A stretch of DNA of 64,000 nt from Prionace glauca (taxonomy: Eukaryota; Chordata; Chondrichthyes; Carcharhiniformes; Carcharhinidae). Made by a program: the position numbers and the translations under genes. Of this stretch, positions 11,215 to 23,004 are shown piece after piece; position 1 is the first letter of the stretch, and every line of letters begins with the position of its first letter. The notes beneath the pieces were generated by a model. The model worked only from the letters and a program-made list of their open reading frames with translations, was not told the origin of the DNA and made no database searches. The DNA lies in assembly GCA_037974335.1 (NCBI GenBank), contig CM075760.1, forward strand, positions 46,396,138 through 46,460,137. Reading direction: 5' to 3'.

Positions 11215-12115
11215 GGGAAAAATCCACTACGGGCATTCATTTCTCAAGTAATTCTGTTCTGGAATGTTCTGCCTGAAAGAGGATGGAAGCAGATTCAGAT
11301 ACATCTTGCCAAAGTGAATTGGATCTACAGTTGAAGATAAAGTTAGCAGGGCTCTGGGGAGAGGGGAGTGGCGACGATGGGTGACTCTTTCAAATGTGTC
11401 ACCACAGCCCATAAGGCAGCTGTATATTGACAGGAGAAAGGCTGATGTCCAAATACCCAAATAACAAGGAAGTTGTGATGAACCAGAATAAAACATTGAT
11501 TCGGCCTCAACGAGAGCATTGTGGCCAACTCTGGATAGATTGCTAAAGGAAGGAGGTGAAGACATTGTAGAGGATGCAGAAAAAAATTAATGGGACTGGT
11601 TCCAGGGATGAGAAACTTCTGTTATGAGGGTAAACTGGCAAAGCTGGGGCTGATCTCTATACAGAAGAGGAGATTCGATCGAAATATTCAAAATCAAGAG
11701 GGATTTGGACAGAGTAGATAAGAAGAAACTATTCTGATTGGCAAAAGGGTCAAGAAGGAAAGGACACAGAATAAAGGCAATTTGTGAAATAATTTGTGAA
11801 ATGGTGACCTGAGGAAATCCCATTTACAGAGTGACTGGTTAGAACCTGGTATGTACTGACCCAGTGTGAGGTGGAGCTTCAAACAAGATTTCAAAACACA
11901 ACTGGATAATTATCTGAAGAGAAAAAATGTTCAGGGTTATGAGAGAAAGGCCGTGCAGTGACTGAGGGAGAGGTCGGGGAGTGACTGAGGGAGTGGTTGG
12001 GGAGTGACTGAGGGAGAGGCTGGGGAATGGGACTGGCTGTGTCACTCTCTCAGAAAGCTGGTTTGGGTGTGAACAGATGGGCTGAATGACCTCTTTATTT
12101 GCTATAATCATTCTA
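11215..12115 (+). mobile_element. Old CR1-like LINE with internal short repeats
   Basis: The text at 11590-11730 ('gggatgagaaacttctg', 'ctggggctgatctctat') and 11880-11940 corresponds to the C-terminal block of CR1 ORF2. The end at 12065-12110 resembles the 'gggctgaatgacc' tail. Three imperfect copies of a 24-26 bp unit ('gagtgactgagggagagg') lie at 11955-12030. It is dead. Confidence 0.5.
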
Positions 12116-12380
12116 AAACTCTGAAGGCTCTGAGGAAAAGGGATGAACTGGCAGCTCCTTCAGAGATGATGCTGGCCTTACAATGCAGCTGTACATTGAC
12201 AGGACACAGTCACAGTGATCATGCTGAGTATATCCCTCATCAGGGGGACAACTGTGGAATTCTGCAGCCTCTCTATTTAAATAAAATGCTGATTTTCTAT
12301 TCTTTCCAACAATGCGGACATTTTTCCCCTTTTACCCTAAATTATATTTTATCTTTCCCACATTCCCATTTACTTACCCT

Positions 12381-13660
12381 ATAAGAACATAGAACATAGA
12401 ACATTACAGCACAAACAGGCCCTTCGGCCCTCGAGTTGCGCCGATCGCATCAACCCCACCAATCTATAGAACTATCTATAACCCCCAATCCCATTAAACC
12501 CCATATACTCATCCAGAAGTCTTTTAAAAGACCCCAGCGAGTTCGCCTCCACCACTGACGACGGCAGCCGATTCCATTCACTCACCACCCTCTGAGTGAA
12601 AAACTTACCCCTAACATCACCTCTGTACTTCCCTCCCCGCACCTTAAATCTGTGTCCTCTCGTAGCGACCATTTCAACCCGGGGAAATAGCCTCTGAGAG
12701 TCCACCCTATCTATTCCTCTCAACATTTTATAAACTTCTATCAGGTCGCCTCTCAACCTTCGCCTCTCCAGGGAAAAGAGTCCCAGCTCCCTCAACCTAT
12801 CTTCATAAGGCATGCCTCCCAGTCCAGGCAACATCCTTGTAAATCTCCTCTGCACCCTTTCAATAGCTTCTACGTCTTTCCTATAGTGAGGCGACCAGAA
12901 CTGCGCACAGTACTCCAAATGAGGCCTGACGAGGGTCCTGTAAAGTTGCAGCATTACCTCCCGACTCCTAAACTCAATCCCTCGATTAATGAAGGCCAGT
13001 ACACCATACGCCTTCTTGACCACCTCCTCCACCTGCGAGGCCGATTTAAGAGTCCTGTGAACCCGGACCCCGAGATCCTTCTGCTCTTCAACGCTACTAA
13101 GACCCCTGCCCTTAATAGTGTACTCGTTCATCCCGTTGGTTCTGCCGAAATGGACGACTACACATTTATCCGCGTTGAAGTCCATCTGCCACTTCTCCGC
13201 CCATTCCTGCATCCTATCTATGTCCTGCTGCAACTTTTGACATCCTTCCAGACCATCCATAACACCGCCGACCTTCGTGTCATCAGCGAACTTGCTAACC
13301 CATCCCTCCACTTCCTCATCCAGGTCATTTATGAAAATGACAAACAGCAAGGGTCCCAGAACAGATCCCTGGGGCACCCCACTGGTGACTGACCTCCATT
13401 CCGAAAAAGACCCATCCACAACCACTCTCTGCCTTCTGCAGGCAAGCCAGTTCTGGATCCACAAGGCCAAAGGCCCTTGGATCCCATGCCCTCTCACCTT
13501 CTCAAGAAGTCTTGCATGGGGGACCTTATCAAAAGCCTTGCTGAAGTCCATGTACACTACGTCCACGGTACTTCCTTCGTCAATGTGTTCAGTCACATTA
13601 TCGAAGAACTCAACTAGGCTCGTAAGGCACGACCTGCCCTTGACAAATCCATGCTGAAGT
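12381..13660 (-). mobile_element. CR1 LINE, 5'-truncated (GTTCTATG-tail subfamily)
   Basis: A continuous 374-residue minus frame (13596-12472) covers the second half of ORF2. It includes YMDFSKAFDKVPH, GVPQGSVLGPLLF, the catalytic FADDTK, and the C-terminal LVRPHLEYCAQFWSPHYRKD and RRRLRGDLIEVYKML blocks typical of the CR1 clade. On plus the element starts with 'aagaacatagaacatag', the reverse of the microsatellite-like tail. The endonuclease half is absent, so the copy cannot move. The open frame suggests a fairly recent insertion. Confidence 0.9.
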
Positions 13661-13669
13661 ATGATGTAT

Positions 13670-13860
13670 TTTCAGACTGTGTAACTGGTTAAAACTCTTT
13701 CCACACTCAGTTCACTGGAACACTCTCAGTAGGGTGTGTGTGTGTCTCGGTGCTTTTCTAGTCACAATTATATCTGAAATCTCTTCCCAGGGACAGAATA
13801 GATGTAACATTGCTCCTTCCACATTCAAAGACCAGTGATGTTCAGGATGTTACAGGGTTT
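13670..13860. repeat. Copy of ZNF intron sequence
   Basis: Resembles 3330-3500 ('gtgtaactggttaaaa', 'ctccttccacattca'). It may be the relic of another zinc-finger unit whose coding part was lost or displaced by the LINE at 12381-13660. From 13860 to 14185 nothing is recognisable. Confidence 0.5.
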
Positions 13861-14184
13861 CTTTCAGAGACAAAGTATTGCCAAAACTTTAGCTAATACA
13901 AAGACTTGTGACACAGCATCCCGGTGAAAGGCATTTTTATTGACCAATGTGAGACAAAACACCTGGAAAACATGTACGAGGAAGGCCCAAGATGGCACAG
14001 GTCGATAATATCAGAATGTGGACTGGCCTCTCAATGGGACAGGCAATGAGAGCAGCTGAGAAATCAGTGAAGAAAGACTGTTCAGAGTGCAGCTAACCTC
14101 TGAACGAGCAGGGATAAAGGACAAGGGACCTGCAGTGGTAGGAAAAGAACTATTTACTATCCAGAATAAAATTAATCTACAATA

Positions 14185-14460
14185 TAGAAACTAGGAGCAG
14201 GCCATTGGAGTCTGCTCCGCCATTCAATACGATCAAGGCTGATCCTCTATCTCAATGCTATATTCTCCCCATACCACTTGAAGCCATTAAAATAAAAAGC
14301 ACCTACCTCTTCCTTGAACATATTCAGTGACTTGGATTCCACAGCCTTCGGTGGTAGAGAATTCCGTAAGTTCACTACCCTTTGTGTTAATAATTTTTTT
14401 CCTTATCTCAGTCTCATCTGACATCTGCTTTTGTGGATTATTTCTGTGGAAATGTGCCCT
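14185..14460 (-). mobile_element. Old CR1-like LINE 3' remnant
   Basis: On plus the reversed tail ('aggagcaggccattgga') is followed by a decayed C-terminal part ('tggtagagaattccgta'). It is short and heavily mutated, and lies just downstream of the 11-finger gene. Confidence 0.5.
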
Positions 14461-14608
14461 CGCTCAAACGGAATCAGCCACTGGAATTAAAATTGAGAGA
14501 CCAGCCAGTCCAACAGCAAGATATCCACTGCCCTCCCACTTCACCAACTGTCAGGATGAAAATGCTTCAGTCCTGGATATGATTAACAGCCAAAGCCGAC
14601 CACTGACA

Positions 14609-15541
14609 TCACTTGTGAACTTGCTGATGTCTCAGCAGATGGGATGACTGAATGAATCTCTTCCCACAGTCAGAGCACGTAAATGGTCTCTCCCCAGTGT
14701 GAACTCGCTGGTGTGTCAGCAGGTTGGATGACCGATTGAATCTCTTTCCACACAAGGAGCAGGTAAATGGCTTCTCCCCGGTGTGAACTCGCTGGTGTGT
14801 CAGCAGGGTAGATAAATCATTGAATCCCTTCTCACACTCTGAGCAGGTAAAAGGCCTTTCCCTTTCCCCGCTGTGAATTTGCTGATGTCTCAGCAGGTTG
14901 GCTAACTGAGAGAATCCCTTCCCACAATTAGAGCAGGAGAATGGCCTCTCCCCAGTGTGAACTCGCTGGTGTGTCAGCAGGCTAGAGGAATCTCCGAATC
15001 CTTTCCCACACACAGAGCAGATGAATGGCCTCTCCCCAGTGTGAACTCGCTGATGTGCCAGCAGATCAGATGAATCTCTGAATCCTTTCCCACACTCTGA
15101 GCAGGTGAATGGTCTCTCCCCAGTGTGAACGCGATGATGTCTCTGCAGACTGGATAACCGAGTGAATCTCTTCCCACACTCAGAACAAGTGAACAGCCTC
15201 TCCTCGGTGTGAACTTGTTGGTGTGCCAGCAGGGTGGTTGAATCTCTGCATCTTTTCCCACATACTGAGCAGATGAATGGTCTCTCCCCAGAGTGAACTC
15301 GACGGTGTCTCATTAGATTGGATGAAATACTAAATTTCTTCCCACAATCAGAGCAGTTGAATGGCCTCTCCCCAGTGTGAACTCGCTGGTGTGTAAGCAG
15401 GTCGGATGAATTAGTAAATCTCTTCCCACACTGATAGCAGGTGAATGGCCTCTCCCCAGAGTGACTGCGTCGATGTGTTTCCAGCTCAGATGGGGATCTG
15501 AATCCCTTTCCACAATCCCCACATTTCCACGGTTTTCCCAT
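14609..15541 (-). CDS. C2H2 zinc-finger protein, 11 fingers
   Basis: A single open frame of 310 residues starts at ATG 15541 ([14 protein letters not shown]). An in-frame TGA eight codons upstream supports this start. It holds eleven consecutive C2H2 fingers; ten have the usual Phe after the second Cys loop, while finger four reads GKRCRDS. Linkers are mostly TGERPF, but the one between fingers eight and nine is SGERERPF, two residues longer. It ends LRHQQVHK at 14609. No KRAB or other effector domain is seen, so any such domain would be in an upstream exon. It probably binds DNA in the nucleus. It is a paralogue of the genes at 1960 and 5459. Confidence 0.9.
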   Translation of the reverse strand: MGKPWKCGDCGKGFRSPSELETHRRSHSGERPFTCYQCGKRFTNSSDLLTHQRVHTGERPFNCSDCGKKFSISSNLMRHRRVHSGERPFICSVCGKRCRDSTTLLAHQQVHTEERLFTCSECGKRFTRLSSLQRHHRVHTGERPFTCSECGKGFRDSSDLLAHQRVHTGERPFICSVCGKGFGDSSSLLTHQRVHTGERPFSCSNCGKGFSQLANLLRHQQIHSGERERPFTCSECEKGFNDLSTLLTHQRVHTGEKPFTCSLCGKRFNRSSNLLTHQRVHTGERPFTCSDCGKRFIQSSHLLRHQQVHK

Positions 15542-16005
15542 GGTGTGGGTGTCTGAGTCTCAGTGCTTTTCCTCTCACACTGATGGTAAAATGGGCGATG
15601 ATTTTCCCCGTCTTAACGAGTGACTCTGTCAGAGCTTGATGTGAAATTTTGTTTGAGATTTCTCATGGCAAATCCTCCCCTTTTAATACCCTGTAAAAGG
15701 AGTTTACAAAAGTCACCACTGTCAATACAGCTCAGAAACTGAGAACAGACAATTCTAGTTGCTGTGAAACACTTTTTCCTCACTGACTTAGAGTGAATAA
15801 TGAATTTGAAACATCTTTGCGAGCCAGCAAATCAATCAAAATGCTCACAAAGGAGTGGAATTTATCTCCAGATGTATGGAAATCAGAAATAGTGAAATTA
15901 TGTTCAATTCGGATAGAATATTAAGAATCTGTGGAACCCCGAATTCAGCCCATCAAGTCTGCATCAATGATTCGATGAATGAACATGGTTCAATCCTGAA
16001 TGTGA
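15542..16005. other. Probable 5' intron or flank of the 11-finger gene
   Basis: AT-rich sequence with no coding region. The first part ('tctcagtgcttttcctctcac') resembles the flanks of the other zinc-finger units. Confidence 0.35.
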
Positions 16006-16009
16006 TTTA

Positions 16010-16165
16010 ACAGCAGCAAAACAGCAGAATCCAACCTCTGTAACCACTTGTGAACTCACTGGTGTCTCAGCAGCTGGATGACCGACTGAATTCCTTCCCA
16101 CACACAATGCAGATGAACAGCATCTCCCCAGTGTGAACTCACTGGTGAATCACACCAACCCCGGA
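16010..16165 (-). pseudogene. Zinc-finger relic, about one finger
   Basis: The minus strand shows a VHTGE linker, ICIVCGKEFSRSS and the start of the typical 3' end ('ggattctgctgttttgctgc'). The rest of the gene is missing. It resembles the last finger and 3' end of the paralogues. Confidence 0.65.
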
Positions 16166-16589
16166 GCCATGAAACCTCTCTCAGACAACGGAACAAAGCA
16201 CTAAAAACTAAATGAGAGATAAATGCACAATAATACTCACCTCTGGAACAATTTGACTTTTCAAATTTAAAACCTCCTGCTGGACCCTGCAGCTGGAAAG
16301 ATGTCAGAAGCACTGGAGTCAGAGAACAATTGTACTCTTCAAATCTTCTAATTCCCTGTGAAAGGAGATTACAAGAGTTATGTGTCAAAGTGGTTAGAGA
16401 TTAAGAGATAAACATTTTTCTTGGTTTAAGATTGCTGTGTATAAATCTTCCTCTTCTAATCGTAAAAGGAGTTTCCAAAATCCATTAGTTAATCTAGAAT
16501 ATAAATTCATAACATCCTTTCCTCCTGTTTCCAAGCATAGGATTACTTTAGATTGAAATGCTGACATTGGTTGCAGTTCAGACAAGATC

Positions 16590-17680
16590 CACTAAGATAA
16601 TTTCTGGCATAAAGGAAATTGTTTATTAAGGAAAGGCTGACAGGGTATGTCTATACTGATCGGATTTTAGATAAATCCGCGCAAGGATATTTTGGCCCTG
16701 GAGGGAGTGCAGAGGAGGTTTACTCGGCTGATACCGGAGTTGAGGGGATTGAGCTATGAGGAGAGGCTGAATAAACTAGGCTTCTACTCGTTAGAGTTTA
16801 GAAGAATGAGGGGAGATCTCATTGAGACGTATAAGATGATGAATGGGATGGATAGGATAGAGGTGGAGAGACTGTTCCCGCTCAAAAAAGACAGTAGGAC
16901 TAGGGGGCACAGCCTCAAGATAAAGGGTGGGCGGTTTAGAACAGAGTTGAGGAGGAACTTCTTCACTCAAAGGGTGGTGAATCTCTGGAATTCTCTGCCC
17001 GTTGAAGTGGTGGAGGCTGCCTCGCTAAATATTTTTAAGAAACGGGTTGATGGGTTTTTGATAAGAGAAGGGATTAAGGGTTATGGGGAGAGGGCGGGAA
17101 GGTGGAGCTGAGTCACGACAGATCAGCCATGATCTTATTGAATGGCGGGGCAGGCTCGAAGGGCCAGATGGCCTACTCCTGCTCCTATTTCTTATGTTCT
17201 TTCTTATGTTCTTAAATGAGAGGAGACCTGACTGAAGCATATATGATTCTGAGGGTGCTTGACAGGGTAAGTGCTGAAAGGATGTTTCCCTTCAACAGGG
17301 AATCAAAAATTGCAGGGACAGGTTTAAAAAAAGGACAGAAATGAGGAGCAATTGCATCTCTCAGAGGGCCAGTAGCCCATGGAATTCACTGCCCCAGTGG
17401 GCAGTGGAGACTGGTATTGAGTATATTTAAGGCTGTGTTCTCACCATTTCATCGACAAGGGAGTTCAGGGTTAAGGAGGCTGGAAGAAAATGAGTTATGA
17501 CAATGATCAGATGAGCTCTGACAAAGGATCATCCCAGATTTGAAACTTTAGCTCGAGTCTCTCTCCACAGATGCTATCACACCTGAGATTTTCCAGCATT
17601 TTCTTGATCCGATGAGCCATGAGTTTATTGAATCGCAGAGCAACCTTGATTAACTGAATGGCCTCTTCTTGCTCCTAATT
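16590..17680 (+). mobile_element. Old CR1-like LINE, split by 16680-17214
   Basis: Weak LINE text precedes the younger insertion ('gaaaggctgacagggta') and resumes after it with 'aaatgagaggagacctgac' and 'ggaattcactgccccag', the C-terminal CR1 block. The segment 17510-17620 includes another widespread shark repeat ('ctccacagatgctatcac'). Confidence 0.55.
16680..17214 (+). mobile_element. CR1 LINE 3' end (TTATGTTC-tail subfamily)
   Basis: A 139-residue frame (16692-17111) encodes EGVQRRFTRLIPELRGLSYEE and the rest of the CR1 C-terminal domain. The copy ends with 'ttcttatgttctttct'. It is very similar to 7815-8412 and 5'-truncated, so it is not autonomous. Confidence 0.85.
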
Positions 17681-17710
17681 CTGATAATGTTTTTCTTCTG
17701 TTACTCGAAT

Positions 17711-17885
17711 GGCCACACATTCCCCCTGCAGCACCTTCCCCTGGGAAAGGGAGCATCCATTAACCCGCCCTGTCAGTCAATGACTCAAACATTCCCCCTG
17801 CAGCACCTTCCCCCGGGAAAGGGAGCATCCATTAACCCGCCCTGTCAGTCAATGACTCAAACATTCCCCCTGCAGCACCTTCCCT
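17711..17885 (+). repeat. 72-bp minisatellite, left part
   Basis: About 2.4 copies of a 72-bp unit containing 'gggaaagggagcatccatt', 'cccgccctgtcagtcaatg' and 'ccccctgcagcaccttcc'. The same array resumes at 18613. Confidence 0.9.
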
Positions 17886-18612
17886 AGACTAGATACAAAC
17901 ACGAGAGGTCATCATTTAAGGGTGAGGGGGGAGAGGTATAATTTGGAGGTGAGAAGAAGGTTCTTTACGCAGAGAGTTGTAGGGATCTGGAACGCGCTAC
18001 CGAGTAGGGTGATGGAGGCAGGAACATTGGACTTGTTTAAGATGCAGTTAGATAGGCACATGAGTGAAACGAGAATGGAGGGATATGGTAGGGGATATTA
18101 AATAGGGTTAAACCTCGGGAGACACCGGAAAGGCAGGCTGTAAGATTAATATTTTGACTTTATTCCACAGGTGGAGGTCCACCTCGTGTCAAACGAGGGG
18201 CATTCACACGGCGGGTCGTGCCTGGGCTGCTCTTGGAAGTTCCAGGAGTGGCCTAGAACTTCGTGTCAGTGTGTGTGCTTGATCCTGGACCGGTAGATGG
18301 GCGCCGCAACAGCTCAGTGACTAGCACTGCTGGCTGTGCAGGCACATGGATTTGGGCCTGTGTCTGTGGGAGTTTGCGCATTCTCCCTGTGGTTGCGTGG
18401 GTTTCCTCCGGGCGCTCCGGTTTCCTCCCACACCCCAAAAATGTGCTCTCAGGCTAATCGGTTTTTACCAAATTGACACTATTTCTTCCCTGAATCTGAC
18501 TGAGTAGGGTTCCATTCATAGATATGCAGGGTAGAATAGGTGCAGGGTGATGTGGCGGCGCGGGCTCGTTGGGCCGAAGGGCCTGTTTCCCGTGCTGGAT
18601 TGTTCTTTGTTC
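17886..18612 (+). mobile_element. CR1 LINE 3' end (CTTTGTTC-tail subfamily) inside the minisatellite
   Basis: This 5'-truncated copy of the same subfamily as 39339-43951 starts in the ORF2 C-terminus (TRGHHL-type text) and ends 'gattgttctttgttc'. Its 3' UTR contains a SINE-like segment at about 18255-18470. It interrupts the 72-bp unit cleanly, with no obvious target duplication. Confidence 0.9.
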
Positions 18613-19035
18613 CCCCGGGAAAGGGAGCATCCATTAACCCGCCCTGTCAGTCAATGACTCAAACATTCCCCCTGCAGCACCTTCCCCTAGGGAAAGGGAG
18701 CATCCATTAACCCGCCCTGTCAGTCAATGACTCAAACATTCCCCCTGCAGCACCTTCCCCCTGGGGAAAGGGAGCATCCATTAACCCACCCTGTCAATCA
18801 ATGACTCAAACATTCCCCCTGCAGCACCTTCCCCCTGGGGAAAGGGAGCATCCATTAACCCGCCCTGTCAGTCAATGACTCAAACATTCCCCGTGCAGCA
18901 CCTTCCCCCTGGGGAAAGGGAGCATCCATTAACCCACCCTGTCAATCAATGACTCAAACATTCCCCCTGCAGCACCTTCCCCCTGGGGAAAGGGAGCATC
19001 CATTAACCCGCCCTGTCAGTCAATGACTCAAACAT
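18613..19035 (+). repeat. 72-bp minisatellite, right part
   Basis: About six further copies of the 72-bp unit. Copies differ mainly by G/A at the 'cccgccc/cccaccc' site and by one or two bases in the 'ccccctggggaaa' joint. The alternation of these two unit types suggests spread of a two-unit block. Confidence 0.9.
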
Positions 19036-19039
19036 TCTC

Positions 19040-19390
19040 TCACCCAAATCCTGAAGCTCCGCCCACTGGCTGGCCGCGCATGCGCTCTGCTCTCCGCTGA
19101 ACAATGATGGCGGCCGCGGCACTGGGCCGGATCCCGGATAAAATCCCCGGAGCTGCAAACCCGGGACCCGCAGGCTCTTATTCAGGCCTTGCAGCCTACA
19201 GCGGGTGTTCATGAAGCCTCCGTTCTCTCCCCACCCCGGCTCCCGGCTCCATTCCTCCCTCCGCCCCACCAACTCTCACCCGCTGAAAGAAACACTCGCA
19301 CTCGCAGGGCTCCGAGCAAAGTGACACTGCGCATGTCCCGATACAGCACTGCGCCTGCGCACTGGGCGCCTGTGGCGTGAATAGGGCACT
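19040..19390. promoter_or_regulatory. CpG-rich promoter region, probably of the 11-finger gene
   Basis: This is a GC- and CpG-rich block with NRF1-like sites ('gcgcatgcgc' near 19076 and 'cctgcgcact' near 19353) and 'ggcggccgcgg'. Read on minus it shares short motifs with the other zinc-finger 5' exons ('aacacccgctg', 'tttgcagct'), although in a different order. It probably starts the minus transcript that reaches 15541. This is inference; no splice donor could be fixed. Confidence 0.5.
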
Positions 19391-19904
19391 TTCACACCCG
19401 CAAGGAATGATGGTTAACAGCAGTGCCATTGTAACCTTAAACAGTGAATATAAAATAACATCGTTAGCTATTGAGATAAATTAATTGTAAAAAAACGCAA
19501 ATTATTGCGAATTGATGATCTGATATTTAAATTTCTTAAAGTTTTCCTGTGGGACTACACAATTATTTGGAAGCTTTTTACTGTTTCCTCTCTCTCCCCT
19601 TCCCTGATGGTGCTGACTCTGGCTGATTTCAGTCGCACAGTCACTACTTCCTCTCGCGTCCTGTCTCTTCCTGATTCTGAATATTCATGTTTTGCAGAAT
19701 GATACAGCACAGATGGAAACCATTCAACTCAGTTTGCCCGTGCTGGCCTTTGGACGATTTATCCAATAAATTCCATTGCCCTGTTGGCAAAGTCAGAACA
19801 ATATATGTATGTTCTCTTGAACTGAGAGCTTATTGGAAAAGATATTCCAGGTTGATACAGCTCTCTTGTGTGGAAAGCTTGATTGTCCCGTTTATTAAGC
19901 AGAT
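19391..19904. other. No gene seen
   Basis: AT-rich sequence. A short repeat-like piece lies at 19695-19770 ('gatacagcacagatgg'). Nothing else is recognisable. Confidence 0.4.
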
Positions 19905-20615
19905 ATTAAGTGCTCACTGACTTGTGCCAGTCGCTCTCCGTGATGAATGTCTGTTGCGTGTTACCTTGTAAATTTTACAGAGGCCGCAATGATGAGTTTG
20001 GTGGGATTTGGAAACTGGAAGTGCCACATGAACAGCTTGCGGGACTATTTCACCTCATTGTCCATGTTGTGTTCCAGTGAACTGGAATCGCTGTTGTCAC
20101 TTGTGTTCTCTCTAAAGGTGACAGTTTAAAGGAAAAACTTGCTTTTGGTGAACAAAAACTCTGAAATAAAAATCAAACGCAGAGGAATTGTGTATAAATT
20201 AGAACTTTAAGTAGCTGACATTAACTGCCCTGGTGGGTCTATTGCTTAGGATTCAGCAGATTCACATCCCGGGGTTCGATTCCAGCCAGGGACAGAATTT
20301 TTGTTTCTGCGTCACTTCCTGGTCCGCATCAGGTATAAGGGAGATTTACTCATTTACTTCTGAATTGGAAATGGCACATGTCAGAAACGAAATAAAAAGG
20401 CATTGCTTGGCGACAAAGTGCGAACGATCGAGATGGCGATCTAAGGTAAAATCTGGCTGTTAATGGGGTAGACTTATTGTTTCCACTGACCCAAACACCT
20501 TCCAGATCTGGGTCCAAATCTCGGGCTCAATGACAAGAAAACCTTTAATTTTATTAACATCGAAACGCTCCGACTTCCAATGAGGTGGAAGCAGTTTTCA
20601 CTCAGAAACCAGGAA
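19905..20615 (+). repeat. 0.7-kb duplicated block, inverted partner at 53945-54720
   Basis: Shared text includes 'cagcttgcgg', 'ctatttcacctca', 'gatctgggtccaaatctcgg' and 'gtggaagcagttttcactcag'. The partner has the opposite orientation. Both copies carry a tRNA-Glu-like sequence. The block does not look like a known LINE or SINE. Confidence 0.8.
20228..20293 (+). tRNA. tRNA-Glu-like sequence, probably a pseudogene
   Basis: It has an A-box-like 'tggtgggtctattgcttagg', a B box GGTTCGATTCC and complementary acceptor ends CCCTGG/CCAGGG, closest to eukaryotic tRNA-Glu. The anticodon stem (CAGCA with ATCCC) does not pair, so it is probably non-functional. Confidence 0.55.
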
Positions 20616-20621
20616 CTGAGA

Positions 20622-22920
20622 GATGAATAAAGAACAAAGAAAAATACAGTACAGGAACTTGCCCTTCGGCCCTCCAAGCCTGCACCAACCATTTTGCCTG
20701 ACTGAACTAAAACCCTCTACCCTTCCGGAGACCATATCCCTTCATTCACATCTTATTCACGTAGTTGTCAAGATGCCCCTTAAAAGCCACTATTGTATCT
20801 GCGTCCACTGCCTCCTCCGATGGAAAGTTCCTGGCACCCACCACCCTCTGAGCAAAAAAAGGCCTTATACAAAGAACAAAGAACAACGCAGCACGGGAAA
20901 CAGGCCCTTCGGCCCAACGAGCCCGCGCCGCCACATCACCCTACACCTATTCTACCCTGCATATCTCCGGATGGAACCCGACTCAGTCAGATTCAGGGAA
21001 GAAATCGTGTCAATTTGGTAAAAACCGATTAGCCTGAGAGCACATTTTTGGGGTGTGGGAGGAAACCGGTGCGCCCGGAGGAAACCCACGCAACCACAGG
21101 GAGAATGCGCAAACTCCCACAGACACAGGCCCAAATCCATGTGTCTGCACAGCCAGCAGTGCTAGTCACTGAGCTGTTGCGGCGCCCATCTACCGGTCCA
21201 GGATCAAGCACACACACCGACATGAAGTTCTAGGCCACTCCTGGAACTTCCAAGAGCAGCCCACGCACGACCCGCCGTGTGAATGCCCCTCGTTTGACAC
21301 GAGGTGGACCTCCACCTGTGGAATAAAGACAAAAATATTAATCTTACAGCCTGCCTTTCCGGTGTCTCCTGAGGTTTAACCCTATTTAATAGCCCCTACC
21401 ATATCCCTCCACTCTCGTTTCACTCATGTGCCTATCTAACTGCATCTTAAACGAGTCCAATGTTCCTGCCTCCACCATCCTACTCGATAGCGCGTTCCAG
21501 ACCCCCACAACTCTCTGCGTAAAGAACCTTCTTCTCACCTCCAAATTATACCTCTCCCCCCTCACCCTTAAATGATGACCTCTCGTGTTCGTACCTAGTC
21601 TAGGGAGCAGTCTCTCACTATTAACTCTATCTATTCCCTTCATTATCTTATATACTTCTATCATGTCCCCTCTCAATCTCCGTCTTTCCAAGGAGAATAG
21701 TCCCAGTTTCTTCAACCTTTCCTCGTACCCCAGCCCCTCCATGCCAGGCAACATCCTGGTAAACCTCCTCTGCACCCTTTCCAGAGACTCCACGTCCTTC
21801 CGGTAGTAAGGTGACCAGAACTGGACGCAGTACTCCAAATGCGGTCTAACCAACGTTCTGTACAACTGAAGCATTAGACGGCAGCTTTTATACTCTATGC
21901 CCCTTCCTATAAAGGCCAACATCCCATAAGCCTTCCTGACAACATTCTCCACTTGTGACGCAACCTTCATGGATTTGTGAACCTGCACTCCCAGGTCCCT
22001 CTGTATGTCTATACTCCTAATCGGCCTCCCTTTAATCACATAGCTCCTCTCTGCATTATTCCGTCCAAAATGCATCACCTCGCATTTGTCAGGATTAAAT
22101 GCCATCTGCCACCTATCTGCCCACTTCACCAACCTATCTATATCCTGTTGTATCACCTGACAATCCAGTTCCGTACCCGCCAACCCTGCCATCTTGGTGT
22201 CATCAGCAAACTTGCTGATCACACCACCTACGCCCTCTTCCAAGTCATTTATGTTGACTACAAAGAGGAGAGGTCCCAGTACTGAGCCCTGCGGCACACC
22301 ACTGGTCACTGGCCTCCAGCCCGACAAGGTCCCCTCCACAGCTACCCTCTGTCTCCTATTTCCCAGCCAGTTCTCAATCTACCTGGCCTCGTATCCCATG
22401 CGCCTTAACCTTTTCTACCAGCCTCCTTTAAACCTTGCCTCGCACTTTAAACCTATGTCCCCCAGAAATTGGCTTTTCCAACCTGGGAAAAAAGCTTCTA
22501 ACTATCCATTCTGTTCTTACCCTTCATAATCTTGTAGACTTCTATCAGGTCGCCCCTCAACCTCCGTCTGTCCGGTGAGAACAAACCACATTTCTCCAAC
22601 GTCTCATAGGTAATGCCTTCCATACCAGGCAACATGCTGGTTAATCTTTTCTGTATCCTCTCCAAAGTCTCCACATCCTTCTGGTAGTGTGACGACCAGA
22701 ATTGAACATTATATTCCAAGCGCGGCTGAACTGAGGTAGTATAAATCTGCAACATAGCTTGTCAATTTTTAAAATCAATGCTCTGGCCGGTGAAGGCAAG
22801 CATGCTGTTTATCTTCTTGACTACTTTCTCCACCTGCGTTGTCACCTTCAGTGATCTTGGTACATGTAAACCCAGGTCCCTCTGCCTATCAATACTCTTT
22901 ATGGTTCTGCCATTCACCGA
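20622..22920 (-). mobile_element. Old CR1 LINE, split by a younger LINE
   Basis: The piece 20622-20866 carries a reversed tail ('taaagaacaaagaaaaatac') and 3' coding text. The rest resumes at 22425, where a minus frame (22755-22498) includes LERIQKRLTSMLPGMEGI and RRRLRGDLIEVYKIMKG. The two parts flank the insertion 20867-22424 in the right order and orientation. Coding is disrupted by substitutions and indels. Confidence 0.8.
20867..22424 (-). mobile_element. CR1 LINE, 5'-truncated (CTTTGTTC-tail subfamily), nested
   Basis: A 317-residue minus frame (22339-21386) holds GVPQGSVLGPLLF, FADDTKMAGL, VRPHLEYCVQFWSPYYRKD and the CR1 C-terminus. The 3' UTR at 20867-21385 includes the same SINE-like segment as in the full-length copy at 39339-43951. 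It is truncated within the reverse transcriptase and cannot move. Confidence 0.9.
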
Positions 22921-23004
22921 GCACCATGGGATTTACTGTAATGGCGACACTACCGGAGAATGGAGAACTAGAGTTCTCCCAGAAAAGCAGCAAAGTGTAA
23001 AAAT

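Noticed and set aside
12886-13657. Plus frames opposite the LINE at 12381-13660
   Set aside because: They are antisense shadows of LINE ORF2. The same shadows recur opposite the other LINE copies.
17669-17887. A 72-codon repeat-bearing frame
   Set aside because: It is the 72-bp minisatellite read in one frame. The unit length is a multiple of three.
18263-18457. Frames SVCVLDPGPVDGRRN repeated at 18263, 21029 and 39507
   Set aside because: They are the SINE-like part of the LINE 3' UTR in three copies, not a gene family.
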